Origin: Paracyclopina nana
Taxonomy: Eukaryota > Arthropoda > Copepoda > Cyclopoida > Cyclopettidae
DNA length: 64,000 nt
Assembly (NCBI GenBank): GCA_019096065.1
Contig: JAGUCH010000001.1
Span: 1,612,001-1,676,000, forward strand
Direction of reading: 5' to 3'
This document shows, in pieces, positions 51,459 to 64,000 of the stretch. A program made the translations under genes and the position numbers. The notes beneath the pieces are model-generated. The model did not search any database and was not told the DNA's origin. It saw only the letters and a list, made by a program, of their open reading frames with translations. The first letter of the stretch is position 1. The number at the start of each line of letters is the position of its first letter.

Positions 51459-51464
51459 AATAAA
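51459..51464 (+). terminator. Polyadenylation signal of the transposon companion gene
   Basis: AATAAA 63 nt after the stop codon at 51394-51396, still inside the transposon. Confidence 0.7.
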
Positions 51465-51882
51465 TCTCAAATATTTATTAATTCACGAACAATTTCCATT
51501 ACATTTATATGCATGCTGTCATAAAAAAGGCTGCAAGGCCTAAAAAGACTATTTTTTCCAGTGTCAGGTTTTCATTTTTCGCTGCAGTCTTTTTCGTCAT
51601 TTGTAGCTCCAAGATCTCATTCAAGCAGCTCAGATTCTCGTAATACCAATGTTTTTGTTGCAATGCACCTGAAGTGCATTCTCACGAGACGTGGTCCTTG
51701 ATCTCAAGAAAACCTGCAAAGATAAATGGCGTAAATCTGATGATCAATCGTCAGGTCATCTTAAATTTCTACGTCAGGGTTGGCACATATATGGCGAAAA
51801 CGGATGAGAAATAGTATGAAAATCCTCGCGAGATTTAGGACAGGTTTTCGGCAAACCGGCCAAAAAAAATTTTTGTGGGGTA

Positions 51883-53462
51883 GCCATGCAAAGTGAACAA
51901 CAAATAGTGCGCGCGCAAGTGGCGGCTCTTTCAACATGCCCCAAAGTGCTGACTTGAGCTGACAGCCCACCCCAGTTTCTCTCCCCTAACTGATCAAGAC
52001 TTTGGTGCCAAAGGAACATGCGTCTCATTTCCATATATGCTACATGTGACATGCATTAGAGCATCGAGATTAGTATAATGGGAGACTAAAAGCGCATGGA
52101 ATAATTAAAGCTGCGAACAATCGCACAATTTTTCATTCTTATTTTTTCCCCCGCAACTCAATGAGTGATTGTGAACAGGAGGCCCTGAGCAAGGGCAAAG
52201 GTACGACAAAATTAGCTGCAAACGCATTTTCATGCATGTCCTCCTGCTCGTCCAAGCATGCTAAAAAGAGCTTAGTGTACACTTATAGCTCCTCAGCCAT
52301 AGCAGCCATGCTTAAATTGCTGGAAAAAATCTGTTATAAATTCATCATTTACTGAATCATGCGCACTCGCAAACATGATATTTGCATTGGTAGGAAAAGG
52401 ATGCAATCTAATTTATGAAAATGTGGAATTTCATGCTGAATTTTATCCCGATGAATCGATTGTGGAAAAACAGGTTGTGCGAAAGAGGAGAGACATCTCC
52501 CAACCGGTCCACTAATGTGGAAAAATTGTAAGATATTACTCATCACGCATCGGGGACGAAGTTTGAAAATGGCGCCCTTTTCCGATAGCACCTTTATATT
52601 CAGTGGGAATCGGAGTGAAATTGCCCCGCGGCGGGTTAAAGGTAGAATGCGGGCGCGGCTTCATCTCCGTGATTCAGTGTGACCAGAGCCAAAAAAATCC
52701 TGAGTTGGGCGCTTTTTAAGAGTAACAATGACGTTATGCTGTCATTCATTAGATTGCAGATGAAATGGTTCAAATTAATGCTGAATTGAAACTAAAATTC
52801 GATGCATAGTGTCACTCGGAAACTTGTGATAATGTAATTGAAAAGTGGCGTTTTTTCAGAATTTCATTCTGGTCACCCTGTAAAAAGGCAGGCACGCAAG
52901 GGCGGCCACGGCCGGCCGTTGTTCCCACGCTAGTAAGTCAGCTAACGTCGTCGTCGTTGAAGGAAATCTTCGACTTTTTGTTTCAAATCACTCAACTTCT
53001 TCGATTATTTTGCTTCAACAACTTAGTTCTCCTTTTGTGCGGCCATTGTTGTTGTTGCTGTTGTTGCGTGAGGTGAGTGTTTGTTTACATTCGGGCTTTT
53101 CCGCGAAATGGGGAGTGCGTAGTGGCAAAGCTCCCGTTTCGCGGATTATTCACTTGCCCAGAAATTCTTGGAATGCTCCTTATCAAGACATCCTATTAAG
53201 ATGGCCGACGTCTTCTTACCTTGAAGCTTTTGTTTTAGCTAAAATCTATCAAAATTTCACTTGAGCCATTCGCATTTTTGGAATTCGCTAATATTTTAGT
53301 GCTCTGCTTTTTATGGCACTTTTATCGCACTTAAAAAGTCTTGTTGAAGAATCGATCTTAATTAATCATCAGTGATTATTGTCTTATCATGCCATAAACA
53401 ATCATCGTGTCAACTTATATTTCTTGCGTTCCAGGCTTATTACTTTTTTCCGTCAAACTGTC
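51883..53462 (+). promoter_or_regulatory. Upstream region and 5' UTR of the Slik gene
   Basis: No separate gene is supported. A GC-rich patch near 52900-52920 (GGCGGCCACGGCCGGCC) stands out from the AT-rich background. A donor-like GTTGCGTGAG/GTGAGT near 53070 and an acceptor TTGCGTTCCAG ending at 53434 suggest a 5' UTR intron of about 360 nt. Confidence 0.45.
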
Positions 53463-53501
53463 ATGGTGAAAAAATGTGAGTGGAGCCGATGCGAACCATG
53501 A
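53463..53501 (+). promoter_or_regulatory. Upstream open reading frame in the Slik leader
   Basis: ATG at 53463 opens a 12-codon frame (MVKKCEWSRCEP) ending in TGA 48 nt before the main ATG. If the 5' UTR is as inferred, ribosomes would meet it first, which could damp translation. Confidence 0.45.
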
Positions 53502-53549
53502 GGAAAAATGCGGTGTTTAGTGTGATAAAGAAAATGTGAAAGCAGTGCT

Positions 53550-63043
<9,494 letters not shown>

Positions 63044-63199
63044 AAATTGATGCGTGATGATATATAACTTGACCATGTCCATCCAGATTCGAAATAATGT
63101 TAGTGATCGATGATTGTTATACTTAAAACCAAAATACAATAATGATACTATTTACCACAGAATTTACTGCTGAATTCTGTCCCCCACGAACCGAAGAAG

Positions 63200-63205
63200 A
63201 ATAAA
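63200..63205 (+). terminator. Polyadenylation signal of Slik
   Basis: AATAAA 157 nt after the stop codon of the last Slik exon. Confidence 0.75.
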
Positions 63206-64000
63206 AAGGCTCTAGCAATTATTTTTATGTGTCAAGGCAAAATCGCTCTTTATTTTCACCCACTCGGTAATCTGGTGCCTAGTTGGGCAATTACGACTAA
63301 TTGACAGATGCTGCACTAAACATCTAATTGCATACCCACATAGTTTGAGTTATGTCCTTTGCCTAGTCAATGTTGAGCTTAGTTAAAAAACTGCTCTTGG
63401 AAGTGCAATATTGCAGATTTGGCAGCGTTTACTTTACAAAATGCTCCCAATATGCAATATAATCCCTCAGACATAAAATCAATCGAGTATGATAGAAAGA
63501 CGGATCGGGAATATATGATAAAAAAACCCAAGAGCACACGAAAACAACACGATAAACATGGTCTCTTATTGTGCGTTATTTTTGGTTAGGTTTGCCTTGT
63601 AAGAGCGAGAAATCTGAAGCCATCAACTTGCTCAATTGCTTCAATTTGCTCCGCGTGATATTGACACGGTATAGCAGATTTGCTTCGTTCCCTCGTTATC
63701 TCGTTCCAGTTTCCAGTAACGATGGCTTTGTGCGCAAAAAGTCGGATCTCCTGGCTAAAAAAGTCAAAATTCATCTTTAATATTGAATAGACTACATACC
63801 CGAAAAATTACTTATCACCTAAAAGGAAGAGGTTCTTTGCGGTTATTAGTAATAATTCGCTCTTTTTTATTTTGAACATCTGAAATCAAAACTAACGCAT
63901 GAATTATCTACCTTAAGTTCAAGCTCAACTTTCATGCTTATTATAGATAGTAGAATTGGTTTCTTTAACGGTTTTCTATTCAGCGGGCTCAGGTAGCCTT
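63206..64000. other. Gene-free right edge
   Basis: No supported feature. A 69-codon frame at 63571-63780 (+) has no recognisable motif. Confidence 0.5.

Larger units (their letters stand above)
44260..51880. mobile_element. CACTA-like (tnp2-type) DNA transposon, two-gene, probably decayed
   Basis: The terminal inverted repeat CCCCACAAAAA occurs at 44260 and, inverted, ending at 51880; each end is flanked by TA (44258-44259 and 51881-51882), probably the target duplication. The 7.6-kb body contains two divergent genes: a DDE transposase (minus) and a coiled-coil companion (plus). A motif near AGGTTCTCACGAG recurs close to both ends (for example 44291, 44363, 44413, about 44550, 51676) and in the intergenic promoter (47951). 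Such subterminal motif clusters are typical of CACTA elements. Both genes show an apparent frame break. Confidence 0.8.

Noticed and set aside
52161-52355. 64-codon ORF between the transposon and Slik
   Set aside because: Short, no homology, no splice context; treated as intergenic.

Overview
The window is eukaryotic: genes are split by many short introns (mostly 50-70 nt, GT-AG, AT-rich), stop codons are followed by AATAAA signals, intergenic DNA is AT-rich, and the proteins are animal families. Slik-type kinase, Patched-related (Ptr), exportin-7 and a Slp/bitesize-like RabBD protein together suggest an invertebrate, most likely an arthropod. The species cannot be fixed from sequence alone.

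Layout. 1-350 is a decaying 21-bp satellite. 351-15169 is gene-poor. It holds a possible decayed small gene (3211-3715, minus) and a composite transposon (5511-7265) that I read as one copy of a non-autonomous element inserted in inverted orientation inside another copy of the same family, each with a 9-bp target duplication. 15170-17941 (minus) carries the first four coding exons of a RabBD-containing, bitesize-like protein that runs off to the left. 18000-26144 has no gene I can support.

From 26145 the window becomes dense: a Patched-domain protein (26145-32095, +), a membrane-anchored aldose 1-epimerase (33007-35157, +), a complete 16-exon exportin-7 (35859-40749, +), and, tail-to-tail with it, a secreted protein built of five eight-cysteine modules (41006-43219, -). 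43376-51880 is a transposon cluster: a 695-bp relative of the 5-7 kb element, then a 7.6-kb CACTA-like (tnp2-type) element with two divergent genes, a DDE transposase and a coiled-coil companion protein. Each of those two genes shows an apparent reading-frame break, so the copy looks recently decayed. 53550-63043 (+) is a full Slik/SLK/STK10 kinase gene with a 3-kb first intron and two alternative C-terminal exons.

The host genes are not a functional operon-like group. They serve sterol/lipid-type transport (Ptr), sugar anomer interconversion (epimerase), nuclear export (exportin-7), membrane/cortex traffic (RabBD protein) and cortical kinase signalling (Slik). The most novel-looking items are the eight-cysteine repeat protein with introns splitting its modules at one fixed place, the self-nested 9-bp-TSD element and its relative 38 kb away, the CACTA-like element, and the type II membrane-anchored epimerase. 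Exon boundaries were read by eye from splice consensus and reading-frame continuity.
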